Position numbers and translations under genes: made by a program. DNA of 64,000 nucleotides. Origin: DASPJL01 sp035628645. GTDB lineage: Bacteria; Bacteroidota; Bacteroidia; Cytophagales; Cyclobacteriaceae. Under the pieces are notes generated by a model, which saw only the letters and a program-made list of their open reading frames with translations, had not been told where the DNA came from and searched no databases. Shown piece after piece: positions 33,885 through 42,265 of this stretch (its first letter is position 1; every line of letters starts with the position of its first letter). The DNA lies in assembly GCA_035628645.1 (NCBI GenBank), contig DASPJL010000105.1, positions 1 through 64,000 on the forward strand. Reading direction: 5' to 3'.

Positions 33885-35393
33885 TCAATTAAAATTTAAA
33901 GCAATTGAATTTATAATATGAATTAACTTGTCAGACTTAAAAAACAAGATCAAAAGGGGAATAATTAAAATAGTTAAAGAAAAATATTCTTTCCATCCTG
34001 GCTGCCATCTCCTGTTGCCTTCCTGTGTTTTGAAAAACATTAAAAAAGGAACTTTGAGATAGTAAAACATTGATATTATCAAATTTAACAAACCTAATAT
34101 AAACACCCAAAGTAACAACGTACTTGCACTCGACTGATAAGCTTCCCACAATGCTGAGAATATAAAGAGTTTTGCAAGAAAACCTGCAGTAGGTGGAAAT
34201 CCCGCCAGGGAAATCATCACAACTACCATCGATACTCCAATAAAGGCATATTGTAACCCCAAGCCTTTAAAATCCTGCATATTTTCGGAGCCTGTTATAT
34301 TCTGTAATATCTGAACCAATAAAAAAGCGGCAAAGTTCATGATCAGATAAACAGTTATATAAAAAGCCATGGTAGTGAAGCCCCAGGATGACTCTGCCAG
34401 TAACCCCACAAGAATGAACCCAGCCTGTGCGATAGAGGAATAAGCCAACATTCTTTTTATATTTTTTTGACCAATTGCTCCTAGATTCCCCAAAAACATA
34501 GAAACAATAGCCACCACGGCAAGGGCTTCAAAAATCATTTCACTTCCTGATAAAAAGTTTGAATTAATAAACCTGGCGAGAATAACAAAAGCGGCGGCTT
34601 TTGGAACAACAGAAAAAAATGCAACCACCGGAGTGGGCGAAGCTTCATAAATATCGGGGGTCCAAAGGTGGAACGGCACAAGGGAGGCTTTAAATAAAAA
34701 CCCGCAAATTGTTAAAGTAAGGGCTATAATCAAGGCCGGCAAAGGTATTAGCTGCAAGTTCTCATAAAAATCAGGAGAGGTGAAATTTAATGTACCGCTA
34801 AATCCATACAATAAGCTCATCCCATAAAGCATAATCGCTGTAGAAAGGGCGCCAAATAACAAGTATTTTATCCCTGCCTCCGCACCATTTTTATTAAACA
34901 AAAAACCTGTCAGAATATAGGAGGAAAGGGAAACAAGCTCAATGGAAATGTATGTAGACAATAGATTTACTGACATCGTCATAATATGCGCCCCCAAAAC
35001 TATTGCAGTAATTATCGAATAGTATTCAATAGATAGCGACTTCCTAAGCTTATCGGTATAAAAATAGGTAAGTACTACGACCAGTATTCCTGAGATCTCA
35101 AAAAGGAATTTGAAATATATGGCAAGCGAATCAAGCTTGATTAGACCAAGAAATAAAGTCTTCCCTTCCTGATTGCTGAATTGAATCCATTGCTGATAGT
35201 CGAAGTAAATGGTAAGAAAGAAAATAGAAACGCTGCCTAATGCTCCAATCGCTGCGTGCTTTTTGAAAATCAGTCCAAATAGTATAAGGGCAATAAAGCC
35301 AACTGACAGCACAATTTCAGGCATTATATAACCAAGGCTGTCAAGCAGCAGCTCAAGTTTCCCGGAAATAGAAGATGAAGCGTTTGTCAGCAA
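33885..35393 (-). CDS. nuoN: NuoN, NADH-quinone oxidoreductase subunit N
   Basis: Antiporter-like membrane subunit of Complex I, 502 residues and about 14 helices. Proton-channel elements visible: LLSTYISIELVSLSSYILTGF with the key Glu, GIKYLLFGALSTAIMLYGMSLLYG with Lys, PFHLWTPDIYEASPTPVVAFFSVVPKAAAF, and NIKRMLAYSSIAQAGFILVG. The start is probably the TTG at 35391-35393; a shorter form from MPEIVLSVGF is possible. Seventeen bases after nuoM and three before purF. Confidence 0.96.
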   Translation of the reverse strand: MLTNASSSISGKLELLLDSLGYIMPEIVLSVGFIALILFGLIFKKHAAIGALGSVSIFFLTIYFDYQQWIQFSNQEGKTLFLGLIKLDSLAIYFKFLFEISGILVVVLTYFYTDKLRKSLSIEYYSIITAIVLGAHIMTMSVNLLSTYISIELVSLSSYILTGFLFNKNGAEAGIKYLLFGALSTAIMLYGMSLLYGFSGTLNFTSPDFYENLQLIPLPALIIALTLTICGFLFKASLVPFHLWTPDIYEASPTPVVAFFSVVPKAAAFVILARFINSNFLSGSEMIFEALAVVAIVSMFLGNLGAIGQKNIKRMLAYSSIAQAGFILVGLLAESSWGFTTMAFYITVYLIMNFAAFLLVQILQNITGSENMQDFKGLGLQYAFIGVSMVVVMISLAGFPPTAGFLAKLFIFSALWEAYQSSASTLLLWVFILGLLNLIISMFYYLKVPFLMFFKTQEGNRRWQPGWKEYFSLTILIIPLLILFFKSDKLIHIINSIALNFN

Positions 35394-35409
35394 GAAATGT
35401 TTTTGTTTT

Positions 35410-37149
35410 CTATTTGTTTAAGAAATTTAAATTGCTGTTGCCATTGGCAAGCACAAAATCAATAAAATGATCTGCACTGATATTTATTATGTTCAACATC
35501 AATGAAGGAAATATTCCAAAAAGGAACATTAAAGTTATCAAGGGCACAAACATAAAATACTCTCTATAATTCAGGTCTTTTAAATCCACGACAAATTCTT
35601 TGTTTCTTGTCCAGGTCTTCCCTAAAAACATTCTTTGAATCGTCCATAAATAATATCCGGCAGTAAGAACGAGGCTCATAATGGCTACTACAGTAAACCA
35701 TTTAGGCAACAGACCATTTGAAATGGCCGAATTAAATGAACCTAAAAACACCAGCACTTCTGCTACAAAGCCTGAAAAACCGGGGAGGCCTAACGAAGCA
35801 AAGAAAGTTATAATTACAGCTACTGTAAAAGCAGGCATCAGTATAGCCAACCCTGAATAATTTTCTATCATCCTATCTTTTGTCCTGTCGTAAATAACTC
35901 CAGCCACTAAAAACAAAGCAGAAGAAATTAACCCATGACTAAACATTTGAAAAATTGCACCATTTATCCCTTCGATGGTCATAGAGGCAATTCCCAACAG
36001 TACAAATCCCATATGCGAAACTGAGGAATAAGCAATCAGTTTTTTCAGGTCTTTCATTGCAAGGGCGTTAAGCGCTCCATAAATAATCGAAACTACCCCA
36101 ATAAAGCCTACCCACCAGGCAAAATGAATTCCTCCTTCCGGAAATATACTGTAGCCAATTCTCAATATTCCATACCCGCCGATTTTTAGTAAAATTCCAG
36201 CCAAAATAACGGAGATAGGGGTTGGCGCTTCAACGTGAGCATCAGGCAGCCAGGTATGAAATGGCACGGCCGGAAGCTTGATCGCAAACCCTATGAATAT
36301 CAGTAAAAAAGCAAAAAGCCGGGCTGGTAAACCTAAAACAGAATAATCGGAACCCAATGCAAAAAAAGAACCCGGAACATAATTCTTAACATCCATCATT
36401 GCCGGAATGCTAAAAGTGTGTACTTGTAAGGAAGCTGGAATTTGTTCTTTCTGAAGGGCGTCCTGAACAAATTTTACGTTTAATTCCTGAACATCTTTCA
36501 AATTATCTACTATTCCAAGATTAACAGCCGTTTCGGCGGGATCAATAACGGAAGTATAAAGCCCGATCATTATAATCAATATAAAAACCGAACCTAATAA
36601 TGTATAAAGGAAGAATTTAATTGATGCGTAATTCCTCCTTATTCCACCCCAGATTCCGATCAGGAAATACATAGGCAGCAACATAAATTCAAAGAACAGG
36701 AAGAAGAGAAAGAAATCCAATGCGAGGAAACTTCCCATAATGGAAGCATCGAGTACCAGGAAAAGTAAAAAATATCCTTTAGTAAATTTTTTGATCGTCC
36801 AGGAGGAAATGGCAGCAATAAAAAGCACAATTGCCGTCAATAAAACCATGGATATATTTAATCCATCGACTCCTAAAAAGTAGTCAATGCTAAGCCTTCC
36901 AAAGTTTCCCAGGTTGAGCGAGATCCAGTCGTATTTTTCAACAAATTGAAAATTGCCATCTACCCCTTTCAGCAGGTTATTTCCCACCTGAACCCTGGAA
37001 AATAAAACCAATGCAATAAAAAGCTGAATTGAGGTGGCGAGAAGCGTGCCTGTTTTAAAACTTAATTTATTTTCCGAGGGAAATAGAAGTAGTATTAATG
37101 CAAAAAAAAGCGGAACAAAAATCAGAGCAGAGAGAATGTGTTCAGTCAT
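35410..37149 (-). CDS. nuoM: NuoM, NADH-quinone oxidoreductase subunit M
   Basis: Antiporter-like Complex I subunit. Hallmarks: FFLFFEFMLLPMYFLIGIWGG with the essential Glu, NYASIKFFLYTLLGS with Lys, KLPAVPFHTWLPDAHVEAPTPISVILAGILLKIGGYG and KDLKKLIAYSSVSHMGFVLLG. The frame is open to 37218, but that upstream start is a TTG inside a repeat array. The ATG at 37147-37149 (MTEHILSALIFVPL) fits the family start and gives about 579 residues. An unusually long loop (residues about 210-250, EQIPASLQVHTFSIPAMMDVKNYVPG) precedes the HTWLPDAH helix. Confidence 0.95.
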   Translation of the reverse strand: MTEHILSALIFVPLFFALILLLFPSENKLSFKTGTLLATSIQLFIALVLFSRVQVGNNLLKGVDGNFQFVEKYDWISLNLGNFGRLSIDYFLGVDGLNISMVLLTAIVLFIAAISSWTIKKFTKGYFLLFLVLDASIMGSFLALDFFLFFLFFEFMLLPMYFLIGIWGGIRRNYASIKFFLYTLLGSVFILIIMIGLYTSVIDPAETAVNLGIVDNLKDVQELNVKFVQDALQKEQIPASLQVHTFSIPAMMDVKNYVPGSFFALGSDYSVLGLPARLFAFLLIFIGFAIKLPAVPFHTWLPDAHVEAPTPISVILAGILLKIGGYGILRIGYSIFPEGGIHFAWWVGFIGVVSIIYGALNALAMKDLKKLIAYSSVSHMGFVLLGIASMTIEGINGAIFQMFSHGLISSALFLVAGVIYDRTKDRMIENYSGLAILMPAFTVAVIITFFASLGLPGFSGFVAEVLVFLGSFNSAISNGLLPKWFTVVAIMSLVLTAGYYLWTIQRMFLGKTWTRNKEFVVDLKDLNYREYFMFVPLITLMFLFGIFPSLMLNIINISADHFIDFVLANGNSNLNFLNK

Positions 37150-37216
37150 TAATAATGATCCTATTTGAGGAAAATAAAAATAAAGTGCAATAATGAGAAA
37201 AGTAAGGCTGTAAAAC

Positions 37217-37320
37217 AAGTTTGAAGTGGGAAGATGGAAGCGGGAAGATGTTGAAAGTTGGAAGCGAGGAGAAGTTGGAAGAATTTTAACTTCCCTCTTC
37301 CCACTTCTAGCTTCCAGCTT
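37217..37320. repeat. inverted pair of 7-bp-phased arrays
   Basis: A forward AAGTGGG-type heptamer array (37217-37251, then irregular units to 37283) faces a reverse array (37290-37320). GAAGTGGGAAGATGGAAG (37223-37240) pairs with 37290-37307 at 17 of 18 positions, so the RNA would fold into a long hairpin. It fills the gap between the stop of the ABC permease gene and nuoM and may act as terminator or boundary. Confidence 0.85.
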
Positions 37321-38375
37321 TATCCCAATCTAATTCTTGGATCTATAGTAGCATACAAAATATCAACAATGATATTTACTATAACAAATATGAGGGCAAT
37401 CAGAAGTGTGGCGCCCATTACAATAGGAAAATCGAGGTTGCCAATGGATTTAATTGTTTCGAACCCTATTCCCTGCCAGTTGAATACCCATTCAATAAAA
37501 AATGCGCCGCCCATTAAAGTAGCCAGCCAACCGGAAACAGCAGTGATGACAGGATTGAGTGCATTCTTCAAGGCATGTTTTGCTACTACTTTTCTAAATT
37601 TTAATCCTTTTGCACGGGCTGTCCTTACATAATCTTGTGAAAGCACGTCCAGCATGGAGCTTCTGGTCAATTGAATAATGATGGACAATGGACGGATACC
37701 CAAGGTGAATGCAGGCAAAATTAAATTTTTCAGTTGTAATTCCTCTCCATATATAGTCGTTACCCACAACCTCCCTGTTAAGTTCAGCCCGGTATATTCC
37801 CTTAAATAATGACCAAAAATCATGGATATAATAACTGCCGCAACAAAAGAGGGAGCCGAAATTCCAATAACTGAACTACTGATGATAAAATGATCAAAAA
37901 ATGTATTTTGTCTTAAAGCCGCAAATATCCCCAGCGCGATGCCAACGATTGTGGCGAATAACATAGCCGTAAAAGCCAAAACCAACGTTCCTTCAAGGTT
38001 TTCCATGAGTACTTCGTCTACCCGCCGGTTTGTTTGAAAAGACCTTCTCAAATATGGCTGTTTGATAACAAGAACATTATTTTCGCCTAATTCTACAATT
38101 GGAGAATACTCATACTTCTCCTCATTCTCAGGGGTGTTTTTATAAATAGAAATAAAAGATAAGTCATTTATGTAAAGAAGGTATTGCTTATGCAGCGGCT
38201 TATTTAATCCTAATTCTTTCTTTATGTTCTCAATGGTTGTACTGTCTGTTTTGGCACCAGCCATCATCGACACAGGATCACCGGGCAAGGCATGGAATAT
38301 AAAAAAAATGACAGTAGTAACCCCAAACATTACCAAAACACCATAAGACAATCTTTTTATGATAAACCTTAACAT
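37320..38375 (-). CDS. DppB-type ABC transporter permease
   Basis: Inner-membrane subunit of a peptide/nickel-class ABC transporter, 351 residues. Typical start (MLRFIIKRLSYGVLVMFGVTTVIFFIFHALPGDPV), six helices, and the EAA loop in DYVRTARAKGLKFRKVVAKHALKNALNPVIT. A 55-residue periplasmic insert (about 60-115) is longer than in E. coli DppB but common in Bacteroidota. No DppC, ATPase or binding protein is adjacent, so it is an orphan. It overlaps the DoxX-like gene by one base. Confidence 0.92.
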   Translation of the reverse strand: MLRFIIKRLSYGVLVMFGVTTVIFFIFHALPGDPVSMMAGAKTDSTTIENIKKELGLNKPLHKQYLLYINDLSFISIYKNTPENEEKYEYSPIVELGENNVLVIKQPYLRRSFQTNRRVDEVLMENLEGTLVLAFTAMLFATIVGIALGIFAALRQNTFFDHFIISSSVIGISAPSFVAAVIISMIFGHYLREYTGLNLTGRLWVTTIYGEELQLKNLILPAFTLGIRPLSIIIQLTRSSMLDVLSQDYVRTARAKGLKFRKVVAKHALKNALNPVITAVSGWLATLMGGAFFIEWVFNWQGIGFETIKSIGNLDFPIVMGATLLIALIFVIVNIIVDILYATIDPRIRLG

Positions 38376-39460
38376 TATAGCGCTTTTAAGTCTTCAAGTT
38401 CAGGAACATCATTGTAATGCCATTTTCCCTTGATTGTTCCTTCCTCCATATAAATTAACCCCGGATTAGCCCTTATCATTGCCTTTAGCACCACGCCATC
38501 TACAAAGTAGTAAGGAACGGCCAGTTGGACTTCATGACGGAAATTTTCAAAAGTAATCTCGTCAGAACCTGTCAAAACCATCGGTTGAATATCGCTTCCT
38601 TTAATCTCCCCGAGCAAATCCTTTACCTCCTTTACTCCTTCCAGGCTGGATTTATTAGCATCCACTATCACTATCATTAATTTCTTCCCCCTGAATGTTT
38701 CTTCTGTAAAATCCCCGTCACTATTTCGCACATTATAATCTGTGATTTTTGGCTGAGCCTCCGGATTAAGAAGTACCATTTCTTTAAACTTTAAAGTGGT
38801 GTCCATGGGATACTCCATAAATTCTTTTTCCTCACCATCTTTCTCCATAATATAAAGGAATTTGAAAGGAGCAGACGGCTTCATTAAAGTGGGAATGTGA
38901 GCGCCTTTTTTGTAAGCAAGAAAATCAATCGGAGGAAGATGATTTAAGGCAAACCAGGCTAAAAACAATGAGCCTATAATACTTAACCCTACAATGTATA
39001 ATGACGGCCTTTTGTTAATTAACGCTGAAGGAACCGGCCGTGACAGCAGGAAAATAATAGAAATCAATAAAACAATATCTTTTGAAAAAGACTGCCATGG
39101 CGTTAATTTGATCGCATCACCAAAACATCCGCAATCTGTTACTTTATTAAAATAGGCTGAGTAAAAGGTGAGGAAGGAAAAAAAGATGATTATTATCAAT
39201 AAAATCTTTAATACCAACTTATACCTGAATTGAACGATCAGCGCTACTCCCAAAACTATTTCCAATGTATTCATCAGAACAGAAAAGGTCATAGAAAAAG
39301 GGACCAAATGCAAAAAAATGGGACTGAAATCCGAAGCAAATACTTCAAAATATTCCTCAAACTTAATTGCGGTTCCAGTAGGATCGTTTTGTTTTATTAA
39401 TCCAGAAAATATAAAAAGGGCTCCAACAAAATATTTTATGACCTGAACAAGAAATTTCAT
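38375..39460 (-). CDS. DoxX/MauE-like membrane protein (BT_3928 family)
   Basis: 361 residues. An N-terminal four-helix DoxX-like bundle (YFVGALFIFSGLIKQNDPTGTAIKFEEYF; LNTLEIVLGVALIV) contains the pair CGCFGD near residue 113, as in MauE-type proteins tied to disulfide chemistry. After a further helix (VGLSIIGSLFLAWFAL) comes a thioredoxin-like extracytoplasmic domain (TEETFRGKKLMIVIVDANKSSLEGVKEVKDLL; VPYYFVDGVVLKAMIRANPGLIYMEEGTIKGKWHY) without a CxxC. This is a Bacteroidota-conserved architecture of unknown role. In an operon DUF1599-this-ABC permease. Confidence 0.85.
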   Translation of the reverse strand: MKFLVQVIKYFVGALFIFSGLIKQNDPTGTAIKFEEYFEVFASDFSPIFLHLVPFSMTFSVLMNTLEIVLGVALIVQFRYKLVLKILLIIIIFFSFLTFYSAYFNKVTDCGCFGDAIKLTPWQSFSKDIVLLISIIFLLSRPVPSALINKRPSLYIVGLSIIGSLFLAWFALNHLPPIDFLAYKKGAHIPTLMKPSAPFKFLYIMEKDGEEKEFMEYPMDTTLKFKEMVLLNPEAQPKITDYNVRNSDGDFTEETFRGKKLMIVIVDANKSSLEGVKEVKDLLGEIKGSDIQPMVLTGSDEITFENFRHEVQLAVPYYFVDGVVLKAMIRANPGLIYMEEGTIKGKWHYNDVPELEDLKAL

Positions 39461-39525
39461 TTTAGTTTTAGTATTAAGTCTTTAAAAAATAGTCATTAGA
39501 AAAAAGCAACATAAGCTATTTATAC

Positions 39526-40074
39526 TTATTTGTCTGCTTCTTTTAATTTGATCAGTGCAAAAACCGAGTAATTTATAATGTCCTGGTAATTGGCGCCCAC
39601 ACCTTCGGAAATCAAAGTTTTTCCCTCATTGTCTTCAATTTGTTTTACCCTGAAGAGCTTCATTAAAATAATATCCGTAATGCTTGTTACGCGCATATCC
39701 CTCCAAGCTTCGCCATAGTCGTGGTTCTTATTTTTTAAAAGATCCAAAGTCTCATTCGCCTTTTTGTCGTAGAGAGGTCCCACTTCTTCAAATGTCAGGT
39801 TAATATTTTTATTATCCTGAAGCTCTATCTGGACAAGCGCAATTATACAATAGTTTATTATTCCCAAAAATTCCGACTGGATGTTATCCTCAACTTTCTG
39901 GCTACCCTTTTCCTGAATAGACCTGATTCGTTGTGCTTTAATAAAAATCTGATCGGTAATGGAAGGCATTCGTAAAATACGCCACGAAGTACCATAATCG
40001 CGGGTCTTTTTCTCAAATACTTCTTTACAAGAATTTATTATTTCTTTGTATTCTTTCTCGGTTTGAGTTATCAA
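39526..40074 (-). CDS. DUF1599 protein with duplicated domain
   Basis: 182-residue cytosolic protein formed of two copies of one unit: KTRDYGTSWRILRMPSITDQIFIKAQRIR... (about 22-85) and KNHDYGEAWRDMRVTSITDIILMKLFRVK... (about 113-175). The DUF1599 unit is related to nucleotide-modification-associated domains. No enzymatic activity is known. The start is TTG at 40072-40074; no ATG lies nearby in frame. It is divergent from folP with only 46 bp between the two starts, and followed on its own strand by the DoxX-like gene. Confidence 0.88.
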   Translation of the reverse strand: MITQTEKEYKEIINSCKEVFEKKTRDYGTSWRILRMPSITDQIFIKAQRIRSIQEKGSQKVEDNIQSEFLGIINYCIIALVQIELQDNKNINLTFEEVGPLYDKKANETLDLLKNKNHDYGEAWRDMRVTSITDIILMKLFRVKQIEDNEGKTLISEGVGANYQDIINYSVFALIKLKEADK

Positions 40075-40120
40075 TTTAATTGCTGAGATTGGACTATAGA
40101 TTGAACAAAATACTAAACAA

Positions 40121-40972
40121 GTGCCGAAAGATACAGTTTTTTATAAAAAAAACACACTCAACTTAGAGGGAAAAATAGTTGATCTGTCCACTCCTCTGGT
40201 AATGGGAATCATTAATATCACTCCCGATTCCTTTTATAAAGGAAGCCGATATGAAGGAGAAAAAGAGATAGTTGAAAGAGCAGAAAAAATATTTAAAGAA
40301 GGAGGCAGTATAATTGATGTAGGCGGCTACTCCTCAAGACCAGGGGCCACTGATATTTCTGAAGAAGATGAAACCGCCCGCCTAGTTCCGGCAATAAAGT
40401 CTATAAAAAAAGAAATTCCAGATGTCTTTATTTCCGTAGACACCTTTAGAAGTAATGTGGCCAGAAAAGCATTGGAATCAGGCGCTTGTATTGTAAATGA
40501 TATTTCTGGAGGGGAAGATCCGGCTATGTTCTCATTGATTGCCGAATACAAGGCAGCTTACATAGTGATGCACATGAAAGGAACTCCTCAAAATATGACT
40601 ACAAAAGCGCATTATGAAAATATTTTATTGGAATTGATGGATTACTTTGCTGAAAGATTATTAAAATTAAAGGAAAAAGGGGTGAAGGATATAATAATTG
40701 ATCCCGGATTTGGTTTTGCTAAAACAATCGAACATAATTACAGACTTTTAAACAGTTTAAATTATTTTGAGATTCTTAATCAACCTATTTTGGCTGGGTT
40801 ATCAAGAAAATCTATGATATATAAGAAATTAGGAATAACTTCGGAGGAGGCCTTAAATGGCACCACCGTATTAAATACAATGGCATTAATGAAGGGCGCT
40901 TCAATTCTTAGGGTCCATGATGTGAAAGAAGCAGTGGAAACGGTAAAGCTATTTAAACTGACAAAAAGTTGA
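40121..40972 (+). CDS. folP: FolP, dihydropteroate synthase
   Basis: Condenses p-aminobenzoate with hydroxymethyl-dihydropterin diphosphate in folate synthesis. TIM-barrel markers: MGIINITPDSFYKG (28-41), DVGGYSSRPGA (66-76), SVDTFRSNVARKAL, NDISGG, YIVMHMKGTPQNM, DPGFGFAKTIEHN, AGLSRKSMIYK and LRVHDVKEAVE. 283 residues, full length. Start GTG at 40121. The 3' end overlaps cdaA by four bases (TTGA), an arrangement conserved in Bacteroidota. Confidence 0.96.
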   Translation: MPKDTVFYKKNTLNLEGKIVDLSTPLVMGIINITPDSFYKGSRYEGEKEIVERAEKIFKEGGSIIDVGGYSSRPGATDISEEDETARLVPAIKSIKKEIPDVFISVDTFRSNVARKALESGACIVNDISGGEDPAMFSLIAEYKAAYIVMHMKGTPQNMTTKAHYENILLELMDYFAERLLKLKEKGVKDIIIDPGFGFAKTIEHNYRLLNSLNYFEILNQPILAGLSRKSMIYKKLGITSEEALNGTTVLNTMALMKGASILRVHDVKEAVETVKLFKLTKS

Positions 40973-41832
40973 TCTTATCATTTTATATAGGGTTTTTGGA
41001 AATCAGCTGGGTAGATCTTATTGACATCCTGCTTGTAAGCTTCTTATTGTTCCAGGTATATAAACTGATGCGTGGAAGTGTTGCCATCAAGATCTTTTTA
41101 GGCTTTCTTTCTTTATATCTCATTTATTTGGTGGTGGATGCGGCAGAAATGAAATTGTTGTCTACAATTTTAGGCCAGTTTATGGGCGTTGGAGTTATTG
41201 CTGCCATAATTCTTTTTCAACAGGAAATACGGAAATTTTTACTTTTAATTGGTAAAACCACTCCTTTTAACAATGATATCTTTTTCAAGACCTTTCCATG
41301 GAAAAGAGGTTCGGACGTTGATAGATTGAATATCACGCCAGTAATTGATGCTGCTAAATCACTGGGCAGTTCAAATACCGGAGCGCTAATTGTTTTTTCC
41401 AAAAGTTCGGAATTGAAATTTTATGCAGAATCAGGCGATAACATAGATGCGGTAGTTTCCAAACGCCTTCTTCTTTCCATATTCAATAAACATAGTCCGC
41501 TGCATGATGGAGCAGTAATCGTTTCAAAAAACAGAATAAAAGCAGCAAGATGCGTGCTTCCTGTATCAGAAAGCGATTCGCTGTCTCCCGCTTACGGTCT
41601 AAGACATAGAGCAGCTTTGGGACTAACTGAAATTACTGATGCCATAGTATTGATCGTTTCTGAGGAAACAGGTCAAATTTCTATTGCCAGGGATGGAGTA
41701 ATCAACTCCAATTTATCCATACAGGAAATAAGGACCAAACTCACAGAGTTCCTTACTGAAGATGAGGAAACGTTAAGCATTTTCTCCAGAAGAGAGAAAA
41801 ACATTGACGAGGTAAAAGAAGAAATAAAATAA
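40969..41832 (+). CDS. cdaA: CdaA, diadenylate cyclase
   Basis: Membrane cyclase that makes c-di-AMP from two ATP. Three N-terminal helices (about 5-85) precede the DisA_N catalytic domain with HDGA (179-182) and RHR (212-214), in NKHSPLHDGAVIV and YGLRHRAALG. 287 residues, matching CdaA/DacA. The start is TTG at 40969, within the folP stop, so it is coupled to folP. c-di-AMP normally governs osmotic and potassium balance. No CdaR homologue follows; the next gene is convergent. Confidence 0.94.
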   Translation: MILSFYIGFLEISWVDLIDILLVSFLLFQVYKLMRGSVAIKIFLGFLSLYLIYLVVDAAEMKLLSTILGQFMGVGVIAAIILFQQEIRKFLLLIGKTTPFNNDIFFKTFPWKRGSDVDRLNITPVIDAAKSLGSSNTGALIVFSKSSELKFYAESGDNIDAVVSKRLLLSIFNKHSPLHDGAVIVSKNRIKAARCVLPVSESDSLSPAYGLRHRAALGLTEITDAIVLIVSEETGQISIARDGVINSNLSIQEIRTKLTEFLTEDEETLSIFSRREKNIDEVKEEIK

Positions 41833-41833
41833 A

Positions 41834-42127
41834 TTAAGGAGTTCTCTTTTTAAAAACCGGACGGGAAATACTTTTTGTGTTCTCCAGGGTATTATCTTTC
41901 AAACTCTCCTTCGAATCTACTTCCTTTAAAGGATATTGCCTTCTGATAAAATTGATCAGGTTTAATTTTTGAACCGTAAAACTATTGGGGTGAACCTGAG
42001 AAAAAATGTGTTCAAATTCTTTATATTTTCCTTGCTCCGCTTCTTTGAATTTTATCGGATCTATTTTTTTCTGTACCAGGTATTCTTCAAACGTAATCAA
42101 GAAATCATCATTAATAGGAAGGTGCAA
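41834..42127 (-). CDS. conserved small protein, 97 aa or shorter
   Basis: I do not recognise the family. Acidic N-terminal half (FEEYLVQKKIDPIKFKEAEQGKYKEFEHIFSQVHPNSFTVQKLNLINFIRRQYPL) followed by a low-complexity tail ending SRPVFKKRTP, which resembles the repeated motif of the NuoI tail. The only candidate starts are TTG: the one at 42125-42127 lies within a -7-like box (TATCTTTG, 42125-42132), so translation may begin nine codons later at the TTG of MITFEEYL. Convergent with cdaA, one base apart. Confidence 0.65.
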   Translation of the reverse strand: MHLPINDDFLITFEEYLVQKKIDPIKFKEAEQGKYKEFEHIFSQVHPNSFTVQKLNLINFIRRQYPLKEVDSKESLKDNTLENTKSISRPVFKKRTP

Positions 42128-42225
42128 AGATAAGAAGAACCCTTATTTAATAAAAAGTCCATTTCAGCTGATCTCAGATATAATAATTTTATATCATTTG
42201 GTAATAAAAACATTCTTTTCTTAAA

Positions 42226-42254
42226 CTTTTGGAGGGATTAAAGCCCTCCAAAAG
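42226..42254 (-). terminator. terminator hairpin after icd
   Basis: Perfect 11-bp stem CTTTTGGAGGG/CCCTCCAAAAG with a 7-nt loop, 12 bp past the icd stop on the minus strand and followed there by TTTAAG. Confidence 0.78.
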
Positions 42255-42265
42255 CCTTGAGACAT

